Positions 17,979-26,575 of a stretch of DNA of 64,000 nt are shown piece after piece. Position 1 is the first letter of the stretch; each line of letters begins with the position of its first letter. Origin of the DNA: an uncultured Halomonas sp. (lineage in GTDB: Bacteria > Pseudomonadota > Gammaproteobacteria > Pseudomonadales > Halomonadaceae). The notes below the pieces were generated by a model. That model had not been told where the DNA came from. It ran no database searches and saw only the letters and a program-made list of their open reading frames with translations. The stretch lies in contig NZ_CAMPKE010000002.1 of NCBI RefSeq assembly GCF_946887195.1, positions 1-64,000 on the forward strand, read 5' to 3'. A program made the position numbers and the translations under genes.

Positions 17979-18713
17979 TCATGCGTGGGGCTTCGGCTCG
18001 GCATCCTCCACCCCGGGGATCGGCCGCGTGCCGCTGAACGCATCGGCCAGCGTATCGACGCCATGCTGAGGATGCGCCAGCTCGAGGTAGGACTGCCGCT
18101 CCTTGGCCTTCTTCGCGACATCGAATTGCATTTCGCCGTCGCGGTCGCGCTTGATGGCCTCGTCGCACTCACCCAGCCGGTTGAACGACCACATCAGCTT
18201 CGCCTCGCTCAATGGCAAGGCATCGCCGGGCTGGCCATCGTGGCGCCCGGTATGCCAGGTGTGCCACGTCTTGCCGTAGCTGTTCACCAGCCGCTTCATG
18301 AAAGCCTTTTCGGCGGCATCGGGCAAGCCGGGTGCGACCAGCTCGCCGGAGAAGATTTCGTAATTGTGAGGATGCCAGTAGGACTTTTCCGCTTCCGGCA
18401 GGCCATCGAACAGCGCTTCGGAAACGATGTACTCGATGCCGATCAGGTTGGCGTCGGGGGTATTGCCATCGAAGATCGTGCACTGGAGAAAGTCGTCGTT
18501 CACCACCTTGCAGTAGTGATGCGCTTCCATCTGCATGTCCGGCTCGCACTTGGCGCAGTGGAAGCCGACGACATAGACATCGAAATGCGTCAATGGCGCG
18601 CTATCCTGCAGCCATTTCGCGCCCTGTTCGAGCACCGCAAGCCATGCGCCCTTGTGCTCGCCGGACGGGCGGACGGGACTGTAACGGCGGTTGATGGTCG
18701 GTCGTTGGCTCAT
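17979..18713 (-). CDS. DUF1264 (oil-body-associated-protein-like) protein
   Basis: The 244-residue protein matches the DUF1264/OBAP family by pattern: FDVYVVGFHCAKCEPDMQME followed by AHHYCKVVNDDFLQC, then YWHPHNYEIFSGELVAPG and KTWHTWHTG. It is rich in His, Cys and Trp and has no signal peptide. Plant members associate with oil bodies, but the bacterial function is unknown. GGAGAGCAGCC precedes the ATG. It is monocistronic, facing away from the glycosidase gene. Confidence 0.85.
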   Translation of the reverse strand: MSQRPTINRRYSPVRPSGEHKGAWLAVLEQGAKWLQDSAPLTHFDVYVVGFHCAKCEPDMQMEAHHYCKVVNDDFLQCTIFDGNTPDANLIGIEYIVSEALFDGLPEAEKSYWHPHNYEIFSGELVAPGLPDAAEKAFMKRLVNSYGKTWHTWHTGRHDGQPGDALPLSEAKLMWSFNRLGECDEAIKRDRDGEMQFDVAKKAKERQSYLELAHPQHGVDTLADAFSGTRPIPGVEDAEPKPHA

Positions 18714-18761
18714 GGCTGCTCTCCTTGGCTAATCGCCCAGCGAATGATGCCTCCGGTTCAA

Positions 18762-18798
18762 CGTAGTCAACGGCCGATGAAAAGCGCAAGCCGCAACG
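18762..18798 (+). repeat. Direct repeat copy A
   Basis: A 37-nt segment (begins CGTAGTCAACGG, contains GAAAAGCGCAAGCC) is repeated with 6 mismatches at 20117-20153, in the same orientation. The two copies bracket the GH1-like gene. Confidence 0.7.
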
Positions 18799-18913
18799 CG
18801 GTCGTTGGATGGAAGCGAACTGCCTGAGCTAAGCTGGCGAGGTAATGTTGATAGGTGCTGGCCGGAACCGCGCCAAGACGACATCGGCAATCATGAGACG
18901 AGGGAGTCAGGGC

Positions 18914-20074
18914 ATGCACCAGCCGAGCCTGTTCAATAGTTTCTTTCTGGGTGGTTTCGAGTGCTCGATGCAGCGTCGCCGAGACGGGCGACGCCTGGAT
19001 CTGATCGACTCGACCCAGCATGACCGCCTGGCGGCGGCAGACTATCGCAGCCTCGCCCAGCATGGTATCCGCACGGTACGCGACGGCATCCGCTGGCACC
19101 GGATCGAGACCACGCCGGGGCATTACGACTGGTCGAGCTTCCTGCCGATGCTGCGTGCCGCCCGCGACCAGCGTACCCAGGTGATCTGGGACCTGTGCCA
19201 CTATGGCTGGCCCGATGACATCGACATCTGGCGGCCCGCGTTCGTCGAACGCTTCGCGAGTTTCGCCGCCGCCACGGCCAGGCTAATGCGCGACGAGGGC
19301 ATCGAGGTGCCGCTGCTGTGCCCGATCAATGAGATTTCCTTCTGGGCCTGGGCCGGCGGCTCGAAGGCCCACTTCAACCCGATGGCTCGCGGTCGCGGCG
19401 ATGAGCTCAAGTGCCAATTGGTGAGAGCGACGATCGCCGCCATCGAGAGTGTCCGCGCCATCGCGCCCAGGACACGCTTCGTACAGATCGACCCGATCCT
19501 TCACATCGCGCCGCGATCCGCCCGCCGCCGCGACCGCGAGAACGCCGAGAATGCCCGGCTCATCCAGTATCATGCCTGGGATTCGCTGATCGGTGCCCGC
19601 CACCCCGAACTCGGCGGCAGGCCGGAATATCTCGATATCGTCGGCGCCAACTACTATTCCACCAATCAGTATTACCCCAACGGCCAGACTATCGCCGTGG
19701 GTCACCCCGAGTATCGTCCGTTCCAGAACCTGCTGGCCGAGATCCATCAGCGCTACGACCGGCCGGTCCTGATCACCGAGACCGGCGCCGAAGGCAAGAA
19801 GCGGGCGCCCTGGCTGCGCTACGTCGCCGACCAGGTGTTCGCGGCTCTGCGTCGCGACATCCCCATCGAAGGCATCTGCCTTTATCCGATTACCGACTAT
19901 CCCGGCTGGAGCAACAATCGCCACTGCCCTGTCGGCCTGCTGGGCTACCCCGAAGCGCAGGACAGACGCCCGCTATATACTCCACTGGCCGAGGAGCTCG
20001 CGCAGCAACGTGCACGCATCGATGCATTGCAACGCGACGCACGTCGGATGGCCCTCGCCTCGTCGGAGGTTTAG
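18914..20074 (+). CDS. GH1/clan A-like glycosidase
   Basis: The 386-residue protein has a TIM-barrel glycosidase layout: GIRTVRDGIRWHRIE near residue 50, an acid/base-type NE in CPINEISFW (about residue 137), VGANYYSTNQYY (about 245), a nucleophile-type Glu in LITETGAEG (about 287), and YPITDYPGW. This agrees with the COG2723 beta-glucosidase group, although it is shorter than most GH1 enzymes and has no signal peptide. The ATG at 18914 is used because AGGGAG lies 7-8 bp upstream. It stands alone between two direct repeats and may be an inserted unit. The substrate is unknown. Confidence 0.75.
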   Translation: MHQPSLFNSFFLGGFECSMQRRRDGRRLDLIDSTQHDRLAAADYRSLAQHGIRTVRDGIRWHRIETTPGHYDWSSFLPMLRAARDQRTQVIWDLCHYGWPDDIDIWRPAFVERFASFAAATARLMRDEGIEVPLLCPINEISFWAWAGGSKAHFNPMARGRGDELKCQLVRATIAAIESVRAIAPRTRFVQIDPILHIAPRSARRRDRENAENARLIQYHAWDSLIGARHPELGGRPEYLDIVGANYYSTNQYYPNGQTIAVGHPEYRPFQNLLAEIHQRYDRPVLITETGAEGKKRAPWLRYVADQVFAALRRDIPIEGICLYPITDYPGWSNNRHCPVGLLGYPEAQDRRPLYTPLAEELAQQRARIDALQRDARRMALASSEV

Positions 20075-20116
20075 CTTGGAAAGCGACATTCGATACCCAT
20101 GGCTTTCGACTCGCGG

Positions 20117-20153
20117 CGTAGCCAACGACCGGCGAAAAGCGCAAGCCTCAGCG
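20117..20153 (+). repeat. Direct repeat copy B
   Basis: This is the partner of 18762-18798 (31 of 37 positions equal by eye). The stop codon of the minus-strand glyoxalase gene lies inside it. Confidence 0.7.
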
Positions 20154-20681
20154 TCCCGCATTCACCATTCGTGACGCCTGGACGATTTCGATCCAGTAGC
20201 CATCGACGTCCTTGACGAACGCGACGTCTTTCATTTTCCCCTGCTCCGGGCGTTTGACGTAGCTGACGTCGTTGCTATCGAACCAGGCGATGGCGGCTTC
20301 AAGATCCGGTACCGAGAAGCAGATATGTCCGAAGCCCTGCGGCTCGGCGTTGCCGTCGTGGTAGGCGAAATCGTCCTGGTTTTCGGTGCCCCAGTTGTGC
20401 GTCAGTTCGAGCAGGCCGCGTTGCTGGAACGTCCACACGGTGCGCTCGCCGACCTCATCGGGGATCGCTTCGTCGTCATCGAGCCGAGCAAGGAAGTACA
20501 GCGAGAAACCCAACTCCTCGAAATCGAGCCGGCGCATCACGCGCATGCCGAAAATGCCGGTATAAAAGGCCAGTGACTTTTCAGGATCCTTGACCCGCAG
20601 CATGGTGTGATTGAGACGAAAACCCTCGGCCTGGCTGGCTGGGGTCTGGACGCCGGGATATTGCTCTCCTTCGAAGCTCAT
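20148..20681 (-). CDS. gloA: Glyoxalase I (lactoylglutathione lyase)
   Basis: GloA converts the methylglyoxal-glutathione hemithioacetal to S-lactoylglutathione. The 177-residue protein has the vicinal-oxygen-chelate fold with the metal ligands visible in order: His in RLNHTMLRVKD, Glu in GLLELTHNWGTE, His in GFGHICFSVPD and Glu in GYWIEIVQ. The GTENQDD stretch is typical of the longer, Zn-type (eukaryote-like) enzymes. The ATG at 20681 is chosen because GAGGAGAG precedes it closely. An upstream in-frame ATG at 20696 lacks this site. Confidence 0.93.
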   Translation of the reverse strand: MSFEGEQYPGVQTPASQAEGFRLNHTMLRVKDPEKSLAFYTGIFGMRVMRRLDFEELGFSLYFLARLDDDEAIPDEVGERTVWTFQQRGLLELTHNWGTENQDDFAYHDGNAEPQGFGHICFSVPDLEAAIAWFDSNDVSYVKRPEQGKMKDVAFVKDVDGYWIEIVQASRMVNAGR

Positions 20682-20759
20682 TTGCTCTCCTCGCATTGCA
20701 GTGGTTTTGCCAAAAAAGGACGATGCCAGCGCCTACTGGCATCGCCAAGGGGTAATTCG

Positions 20760-22343
20760 TTAGACCGCCCCCTCCTTCATCAGCTTGCCGATATGCTCCG
20801 CCTGACGAATCGCCAGCGAGACGATGGTCAAGGTGGGGTTCTCCGCCGCCGAGGTAGTGAACTGGCTGCCATCCGAGATGAACAGATTGGCCACGTCGTG
20901 GGTCTGGCCGTATCCGTTGCATACGCCATCTTGCGCGCGGGTGCTCATCCGGCACGAGCCCATGTTATGGGTCGAGGGATAGGGCGGCGTGCGATAGATG
21001 TCCTTGGCGCCCACCGACTCGTACAGTGCGGTGCCCTGGCGAAAGCCGTGCTCGCGCATGGCGATGTCGTTGGGGTGGTCGTCGTAGTGAACGTTGGCGA
21101 CCGGCAGCCCGTAGGCATCCTTGGCCTCGCCGTTGAGGGTGATGCGGTTGGTTTCGCGGGGCATGTCCTCGCCGACCAGCCACATGCCGGCCATGTGATC
21201 ATACTGATCCAGCGCGCCGGCGAACTTGCTGCCCCAGGCGCCGGGGTCGAGAAACGCCGCCATGAACGGCAGGCCCAGCGACAGCGTTTCCATCTCGTAG
21301 CCACCGACGAAGCCGCGCGACGGGTCGTGGCGCGCTTCATCGGAAATGATCCCGGCCATGGTCGTGCCACGGTACATATGCACCGGCTCGTCGAAGGTGG
21401 CGTATACCGAGCCGGTCATGTGGCGCATGTAGTTGCGCCCGACCTGCCCGGAGCTGTTGGCCAGCCCGTCGGGGAACGCCGACGATGCCGAATTGAGTAG
21501 CAATCGCGGTGTTTCGATCGAGTTGCCGGCCACCGCCACGATACGCGCCTTCTGGCGCTGTATGTCGCCATTGGCATCGAAATAGGTCACGCCGGTGGCG
21601 CGCCCCCGGTCGTCGTGCTCGATCATCGCAACATGCGACTGCGGGCGCAGCTCCATATGCCCGGTGGCGATCGCCGCCGGCAGCTCGGTGTAGAGCGTCG
21701 ACCATTTCGCCCCGGTGCGGCAGCCCTGGAAGCAGAAGCCGCGCTGCTGGCACGACGCCCGGCCATCGCGAATTTCGCTGTTGATCGCCATGTGGCCGGT
21801 GTTGCAGTGATAGCCCAGATTCTTGGCCCCGGCGTACATCACGTGGAAGTTGTTGTTGCCCGGCAGGCCGGGAATGTCGTTGGTGCGGGTTACGCCCATG
21901 CGACTCTCGGCCTTGGCATAGTATGGCGCCAGGTCGTCATAGCCGAGCGGCCAGTCCAGCAGATTGGCGTCCTCGACGGCACCGTATTCGCTGAGCGTGC
22001 GAAACTCATGGGGCTGAAAGCGCAGGCTGGCGCCGGCCCAATGCACCGTAGTACCGCCCACCGATTTGACGATCCATGCCGGTAGGTTAGGGAAATCCTT
22101 GGCCAGCCGGAAACTGCCCGAGGTGGTGCGGTTGTCCAGCCAGGCCAACTGGCTGAAGGACGCCCACTCGTCGGCGAGAAAATCGTCGCGGGTATGGATC
22201 GCGCCGGCCTCGAGAACGACGACATCGATGCCCTGGCTTGCCAGTTCGTTGGCCAGCGTTCCCCCGCCGGCACCGGAGCCGATGATCACCACCACGCTAT
22301 CGTCGTCCTGCGCGAAGCGTGCCTGATTGTCGGTCATTGCCAT
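20760..22343 (-). CDS. GMC-family flavoprotein dehydrogenase (gluconate 2-dehydrogenase large-subunit type)
   Basis: The 527-residue protein has an FAD-binding GSGAGGG motif at residues 22-28, LDNRTTSGSFRLAKDFPN, GGTTVHWAGASLRFQP and the C-terminal GMC block with THNMGSCRMS and NPTLTIVSLAIRQAEHIGKL. This is the membrane gluconate/polyol dehydrogenase type, which oxidises a sugar or sugar acid in the periplasm. It follows the Tat-exported small subunit by 27 bp and lacks its own signal peptide, so it is probably exported as a complex with that subunit. The usual cytochrome c subunit gene is absent here. The substrate is not certain. Confidence 0.85.
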   Translation of the reverse strand: MAMTDNQARFAQDDDSVVVIIGSGAGGGTLANELASQGIDVVVLEAGAIHTRDDFLADEWASFSQLAWLDNRTTSGSFRLAKDFPNLPAWIVKSVGGTTVHWAGASLRFQPHEFRTLSEYGAVEDANLLDWPLGYDDLAPYYAKAESRMGVTRTNDIPGLPGNNNFHVMYAGAKNLGYHCNTGHMAINSEIRDGRASCQQRGFCFQGCRTGAKWSTLYTELPAAIATGHMELRPQSHVAMIEHDDRGRATGVTYFDANGDIQRQKARIVAVAGNSIETPRLLLNSASSAFPDGLANSSGQVGRNYMRHMTGSVYATFDEPVHMYRGTTMAGIISDEARHDPSRGFVGGYEMETLSLGLPFMAAFLDPGAWGSKFAGALDQYDHMAGMWLVGEDMPRETNRITLNGEAKDAYGLPVANVHYDDHPNDIAMREHGFRQGTALYESVGAKDIYRTPPYPSTHNMGSCRMSTRAQDGVCNGYGQTHDVANLFISDGSQFTTSAAENPTLTIVSLAIRQAEHIGKLMKEGAV

Positions 22344-22370
22344 GATGGCTCTCCTTATTGTTATCGCGCG

Positions 22371-22934
22371 TCAGGGCGCCTTGCCGGGCATGTAGCCATC
22401 CGCCGGCTGCGGCGGGTCGGGCAACCAGGTCAGGTCGCTGAAGCCGTTGTACAGGTAACCGACATCGCCCTCCTCGCCCTGATAACCGAAGTGCGTGAAG
22501 GCCAGCGGGTTGTTGTAGAGCGAAACCACGGCGGTGGCGCGAATCTTCTCGAAGAAGGGCGTGCCTTCGAGCGCCTCGATACGCTGGAATCGATCCTCCT
22601 TGTCGAGCGCCAGCCAGTCGCCGCTGGCGTCGCTATCGAGCGAGGCGATGCCGCCCTCAATCAGCTCATGGGTCTGCTCGGCATCGGCGGCCTTGTCCAG
22701 ATCCTTGACCACGAAGGCATACACGGCATCCTCGAGTCCGGGGTGCGGGAACATCTGCTTGGTGATCTCGAGCAGCACTTCACCCTGGCGTGAATCCAGG
22801 GTATTCAATGGCATCGCCCAGCTGCGACTGGGCGCCAGCAAGGCGATCGGGCCGCTGGCAAAGGCCAGCGTGCCGACCAGTGCACCGCCACCGGCCTTGA
22901 GAAAGACACGGCGAGACAGGGGTCGTGAGAACAT
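22371..22934 (-). CDS. Gluconate 2-dehydrogenase subunit 3-type protein, Tat signal
   Basis: The 187-residue protein starts with a twin-arginine signal (SRRVFLKAGGGALVG, RR at residues 8-9). It continues with the subunit-3 pattern DSRQGEVLLEITKQMFPHPG and ends with DLTWLPDPPQPADGYMPG. Such gamma subunits escort the flavoprotein through the Tat pathway and support its maturation. The ATG at 22934 is used because GGGGAGATTC lies just upstream. A longer in-frame start at 22988 would bury the signal. It is the first gene of a two-gene operon. Confidence 0.87.
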   Translation of the reverse strand: MFSRPLSRRVFLKAGGGALVGTLAFASGPIALLAPSRSWAMPLNTLDSRQGEVLLEITKQMFPHPGLEDAVYAFVVKDLDKAADAEQTHELIEGGIASLDSDASGDWLALDKEDRFQRIEALEGTPFFEKIRATAVVSLYNNPLAFTHFGYQGEEGDVGYLYNGFSDLTWLPDPPQPADGYMPGKAP

Positions 22935-23209
22935 GGCGAATCTCCCCAGTGCGGGATGACATGCCGCCGATCCAGCACGGCAGCCCATCTCCCGACGATT
23001 GTTATGGTCATTGTTGTGCAGCGAAGCCGTAATGGCCCCTTCAATGAGAGTAGGTCGAGGCGCTGTACGGCGGGTATTAATGGGTTACTACATAGCCGAA
23101 GGTCTTATGTCGATGCTCGGACACTGGCCCGTACGGCACAAGTCGCATGGCCAATGCCAGGCAATGGGTCTAGTTTAAAAAGGTTGTGAACGAACCCGTG
23201 GGAGCTCTC

Positions 23210-23539
23210 ATGTGCCATGTCTATGCATCGACCGACCCCCAGCGCTACGACAGCACGACCCGTTCGGTGCGCTTGCAGGGCAGCGTCACCAGCGTGCGGC
23301 TGGAGAACGAGTTCTGGGAGATTCTCGATAGCCTGGCCGCCGAGCAAGGCATGTCCGCCGGCCAGTTCATCAGCCGATTGTATGGCGAGGTGATCGCCGA
23401 CAAGGGCGATGTGCCCAACCTGGCATCGCTGCTGCGTGTGGCCTGCGCGGTGCATCTGCACTTGCGCGCCCAGCCCGATGCCGATGAGCCGCAGGCCGCA
23501 CCCTATTCATCACGACGGCCATCACGGCAGCTGGCATGA
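23210..23539 (+). CDS. Ribbon-helix-helix domain protein
   Basis: The 109-residue protein matches the RHH_4 type: a beta strand in TRSVRLQGSVTSVRLENEF followed by two helices (WEILDSLAAEQGMSAGQFISRLYGEVI). It is probably a small dimeric DNA-binding regulator of unknown target. The ATG at 23210 follows GGGAG at 6 bp, whereas the upstream GTG at 23186 has a poorer site. The stop overlaps the start of the NlpC/P60 lipoprotein gene (ATGA). Confidence 0.8.
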   Translation: MCHVYASTDPQRYDSTTRSVRLQGSVTSVRLENEFWEILDSLAAEQGMSAGQFISRLYGEVIADKGDVPNLASLLRVACAVHLHLRAQPDADEPQAAPYSSRRPSRQLA

Positions 23540-24048
23540 GTTTGGCGGTGTTGCCAGGCTATTTACCGATACGCTCGACGCTGCGCTGGCAACGGCTGGC
23601 CGGCTTGCTGGTTTTGCTGCTGCTCGCCGGCTGCGCCGGGCCCGAGTTGCGCACCCAGAGCGGAAGCGGCCAGGCGGGGCTCTCCATCGAGCGCGCGCTG
23701 ATTCTCGCCAATGCCCGGCAGGCGCTGGGCACGCCGTATCGCTACGGCGGCGAGACGCTGGCCGGAGTGGATTGCTCGGGGCTGGTGCAGATGGCTTATG
23801 CGGCCGCGGGCATCGGACTGCCGCGCACCGCCGATCAGCAATTTTCGCGCTTGCCGGAGCGCGACGTGGCGCGCCCCGGCGATCTGCTGTTCTTCGGCGC
23901 GGGCTCGACGGCCACGCATGTCGGCATTTATCTCGGTGACCGGCGGATGATTCACGCACCGGGACGTGGGCGAGAAGTGACGACGACCTCGCTGGAGCTC
24001 GACTATTGGCATGAAAACTTTCTCGGCGCCGCCGGACCGGCGCCCTGA
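23536..24048 (+). CDS. NlpC/P60-family lipoprotein (cell-wall endopeptidase)
   Basis: The 170-residue precursor has a hydrophobic signal with lipobox LLAGC (lipidated Cys33). The C-terminal NlpC/P60 domain carries the catalytic Cys80 in GVDCSGLV, His128 in ATHVGIYLG and a third polar residue His140 in MIHAPGRG. It probably hydrolyses peptide bonds in peptidoglycan stems at the envelope, like Spr/MepS. It is translationally coupled to the RHH gene. No Arg/Gly is seen after the lipid Cys that would argue against outer-membrane sorting. Confidence 0.88.
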   Translation: MSLAVLPGYLPIRSTLRWQRLAGLLVLLLLAGCAGPELRTQSGSGQAGLSIERALILANARQALGTPYRYGGETLAGVDCSGLVQMAYAAAGIGLPRTADQQFSRLPERDVARPGDLLFFGAGSTATHVGIYLGDRRMIHAPGRGREVTTTSLELDYWHENFLGAAGPAP

Positions 24049-24217
24049 ATGCGAGCTTGGTTGCAAGCCTGGTTGCAAGACAAGAGGGGTCCGGCTAATA
24101 GCGCTTGTGCATTTGCTTATCCAAAGGGGTTGTTTCCCTTTGCCTGCCCCCCGATGTCATGATCGGGAACACGACTCAAGCGACTAGATGGTTTTCACTC
24201 ATAAAAGGAGCATGACT

Positions 24218-24856
24218 ATGTCTTTGCGGCTCGGCGATACCGCCCCCGATTTCACTCAGGACAGCACCGAAGGCCCGATCAACTTCCACGAATGGGCCGG
24301 CGATAACTGGGTCGTGCTGTTTTCGCACCCCAAGGACTTCACTCCGGTTTGCACCACCGAACTGGGCGAGGTATCGCGCCTCAAGCCCGAGTTCGAGAAG
24401 CGCAACGCCAAGGCGATCGGCCTGTCGGTGGATCCGGTCGAAGACCACACGGCCTGGGCCGGCGACATCGAGGAGACCCAGGGCTACGGGCTCAACTTCC
24501 CGTTGCTGGCCGATGGCGATCGCAAGGTCAGCGATCTTTACGACATGATCCATCCCAATGCCAACGACTCATTGACGGTACGTTCGGTATTCATCATCGA
24601 CCCCAACAAGAAGGTCCGCCTGATCATCACCTACCCGGCCAGCACCGGGCGCAATTTCCCCGAGATCCTGCGCGTGCTGGACAGCCTGCAACTCACCGAC
24701 GACTACAAGGTAGCCACGCCGGTCAACTGGACCGATGGCAACGATTGCATCATCGTGCCCTCGGTTTCCAACGAGCAGGCCAAGGAAATGTTCCCCGGCG
24801 GCTGGGATGAGAAGAAGCCCTACCTGCGCATGGTCAAGCAGCCGAACAAGTCGTAA
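24218..24856 (+). CDS. 1-Cys peroxiredoxin (Prx6 type)
   Basis: This 212-residue thiol peroxidase reduces hydrogen and alkyl peroxides. It has the thioredoxin fold with peroxidatic Cys45 in DFTPVCTTELG, the Prx6 signature, and the C-terminal arm with VNWTDGNDCIIVPSVSNEQA. The PVCTTE motif and length point to Prx6 rather than AhpC. The ATG at 24218 is chosen because AAAAGGAG sits 7 bp upstream. The ATG at 24212 is too close to that site. It is monocistronic with its own terminator. Confidence 0.93.
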   Translation: MSLRLGDTAPDFTQDSTEGPINFHEWAGDNWVVLFSHPKDFTPVCTTELGEVSRLKPEFEKRNAKAIGLSVDPVEDHTAWAGDIEETQGYGLNFPLLADGDRKVSDLYDMIHPNANDSLTVRSVFIIDPNKKVRLIITYPASTGRNFPEILRVLDSLQLTDDYKVATPVNWTDGNDCIIVPSVSNEQAKEMFPGGWDEKKPYLRMVKQPNKS

Positions 24857-24874
24857 CCGGCTGCGCTGAATGCG

Positions 24875-24909
24875 AACGCCGCCGCGTGGCAATCACGCGG
24901 CGGCGTTTC
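24875..24909 (+). terminator. Rho-independent terminator after the peroxiredoxin gene
   Basis: A perfect 14-bp stem (24875-24888 with 24894-24907) encloses a 5-nt loop and ends in TTTCT. The reverse strand could also serve the DUF2283 gene. Confidence 0.85.
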
Positions 24910-24932
24910 TAAACCACCTCTTTTCCATGTTT

Positions 24933-25124
24933 CTATGCAGCCGAACTGCGCAGCAGAGGCCACGCGCCCTGCTTGGAAGCCTCCAGCACAACGATTTCGA
25001 CGATGGACCCATCTTCTGCATAGCTAATATGCGTATTCCAATCCTGCGACCCTTCCCTTATCACGGGCCTGTCGGATAAGTGGACCACTAGAATATCGTC
25101 CTCTTCATCGTAGGTCGTCCGCAT
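24933..25124 (-). CDS. DUF2283 protein, partner of DUF4258
   Basis: The 63-residue protein fits DUF2283: MRTTYDEEDDILVVHLSDRP near the start, then a central ISYAEDGSIVEIVVLEAS. It is acidic and small, like an antitoxin. The ATG at 25124 lies 2 bp after the stop of the DUF4258 gene and uses a GGGAGGAG ribosome site inside that gene, so the two are coupled. Pairing of DUF2283 and DUF4258 proteins is common and has been taken as a toxin-antitoxin-like module. Function is unproven. Confidence 0.75.
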   Translation of the reverse strand: MRTTYDEEDDILVVHLSDRPVIREGSQDWNTHISYAEDGSIVEIVVLEASKQGAWPLLRSSAA

Positions 25125-25126
25125 AA

Positions 25127-25471
25127 TCACTCCTCCCACTGAAAGTGGTGCATAACGGTTTTCACCACCAACTTGTCTTCAAGGATAGCTGCCACGCAGA
25201 TCAAGTTATCGCCACGATCGTCAAACTGTTTGGCAATCCACAGTCTGACATCATCCTTATAGCGCGCACTTCCTGTTTCCAATAGCTCAATCAGCAGCGC
25301 ATCGCTAATATGGCGCTCAGCCATGCGCTCTCTGGCATGACGGGTCACATGAACAAAAAGTCCGAATCGTTCGCAGAACATCAACCCGCCTTTTGCCTTC
25401 ACATTCTTCCAATCACTATACGTTGCCGCTCCTAGCTTACCAACACGCACATCGAGTCGAGTTTTATACAA
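25127..25471 (-). CDS. DUF4258 protein, putative toxin-like partner
   Basis: The 114-residue protein has the DUF4258 core: HVTRHARERMAERHISDALL, then ETGSARYKDD, and a C-terminal DRGDNLICVAAILEDKLVVKTV strand pattern. The RHARERMAERHI motif is similar to that of BrnT/RelE-like folds. It precedes the DUF2283 gene by 2 bp. The first 30 residues (MYKTRLDVRVG...) are less conserved, so the true start may be the Met at residue 31, 90 bases further in. Its role as a toxin is inferred from context only. Confidence 0.7.
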   Translation of the reverse strand: MYKTRLDVRVGKLGAATYSDWKNVKAKGGLMFCERFGLFVHVTRHARERMAERHISDALLIELLETGSARYKDDVRLWIAKQFDDRGDNLICVAAILEDKLVVKTVMHHFQWEE

Positions 25472-25486
25472 TCCGCTGAAAAAAAC

Positions 25487-26362
25487 TCAAGTCGAGGGGC
25501 GCGCCTTGATCGCGACCCTGCGCTCATGCACGGCGATCAATACGCCGCTGCCGATGATCACGCCGGTGCCGACGTATACCCATGAATCGGGCACTTCTCC
25601 CCAGAACCACCACCCCAGCAGCACCGCCCAGACCATCGCCGTGTAATCGAACGGCGCAGCCAGCGAGGCCGGCGCATGGCGAAAGGCCAGGGTAATGCAG
25701 GCCATGGCTACGACCCCGAGCACCCCGGCGGCGATGAAACCCAGCCAATGCGCCGATTGCGGCGGCCGCCAGTAGAGCGGCAACAACAATGCGCTGACGA
25801 TCAGCGGCACCAGGCTGACGTAGAACACCATCGCCCACAGGCGCTCCTTGCCGCCGTAGCGCCGCGCGGTAATCATCAACAGCGCATAGCAGATTGCCGC
25901 CCCGACCACGACCAGCGCGCCAAGCTGAAACCCGGCGGCGCCGGGACGCACCACGATCAGCACCCCGCTGAACCCTACCAGCGATGCGATGAACGGCAGT
26001 CGCTCGACCCGCTCGTTGAGCAGGGGGCCGGAAAGCAGCGTGACGAATAGCGGCGCGGCGAAGGCGATCGCGGTGGTTTCCGCCAGCGGCAACAGTGTCA
26101 GCCCCAATATGAAGCAGAACATCGTGCCGCAGGCGATCAGCCCGCGTATCAGGTGCACGCCGGGGCGACGCGTGCCCAACGTGCGCAGCCCGCCATTGAA
26201 GTGGGCGATCACCGCAATCAGCGGCACCGCCACCAGCGTGCGAAAGAAGATGATCTGCACCGGCGCGTAGCTCTCCCCCAGCCACTTGGCCAGCGCATCG
26301 CCGAGCGCCAGACACAACACACCGAGGCACATGTAGCCGATACCGACCAATGACGATGACAT
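25487..26362 (-). CDS. EamA/DMT-family transporter
   Basis: The 292-residue membrane protein has about ten helices in two EamA repeats. The repeats begin with LGVLCLALGDALAKWLGE and, in the second half, with ALVVVGAAICYALLMITARR. The family exports small metabolites or amino acids across the inner membrane, and the substrate cannot be told from sequence. The ATG at 26362 is used because AGGAGGACTC is directly upstream. The longer reading frame to 26464 has no such site. No operon partner is seen. Confidence 0.85.
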   Translation of the reverse strand: MSSSLVGIGYMCLGVLCLALGDALAKWLGESYAPVQIIFFRTLVAVPLIAVIAHFNGGLRTLGTRRPGVHLIRGLIACGTMFCFILGLTLLPLAETTAIAFAAPLFVTLLSGPLLNERVERLPFIASLVGFSGVLIVVRPGAAGFQLGALVVVGAAICYALLMITARRYGGKERLWAMVFYVSLVPLIVSALLLPLYWRPPQSAHWLGFIAAGVLGVVAMACITLAFRHAPASLAAPFDYTAMVWAVLLGWWFWGEVPDSWVYVGTGVIIGSGVLIAVHERRVAIKARPST

Positions 26363-26575
26363 GAGTCCTCCTGACGGTTGGCGGATGCGCATAACGAGAA
26401 AGGGACGCCGATCCGGCGCCCCCGTCGAGCATAGACGATCGTCGCCAAGCTCATCCAGCGCCAATCGAGGCGAAGAGCATCAATAGGGCGCTCCTATCGA
26501 AGCCATGGTGGCAATCATTTTTACGAATGATTATCAGCGGCATATCCTACTCATACGCAATATGGAGTCCGCGAC

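Noticed and set aside
20760..22343. Choline dehydrogenase (BetA) for the GMC flavoprotein
   Set aside because: The adjacent Tat-exported subunit-3 gene and the sequence pattern fit gluconate-dehydrogenase-type large subunits, and no betaine genes are nearby.
26500..26575. Possible Fur box upstream of the DUF2061 gene (AATGATTATC)
   Set aside because: Only about half of the 19-bp consensus is matched and the gene has no known iron role.
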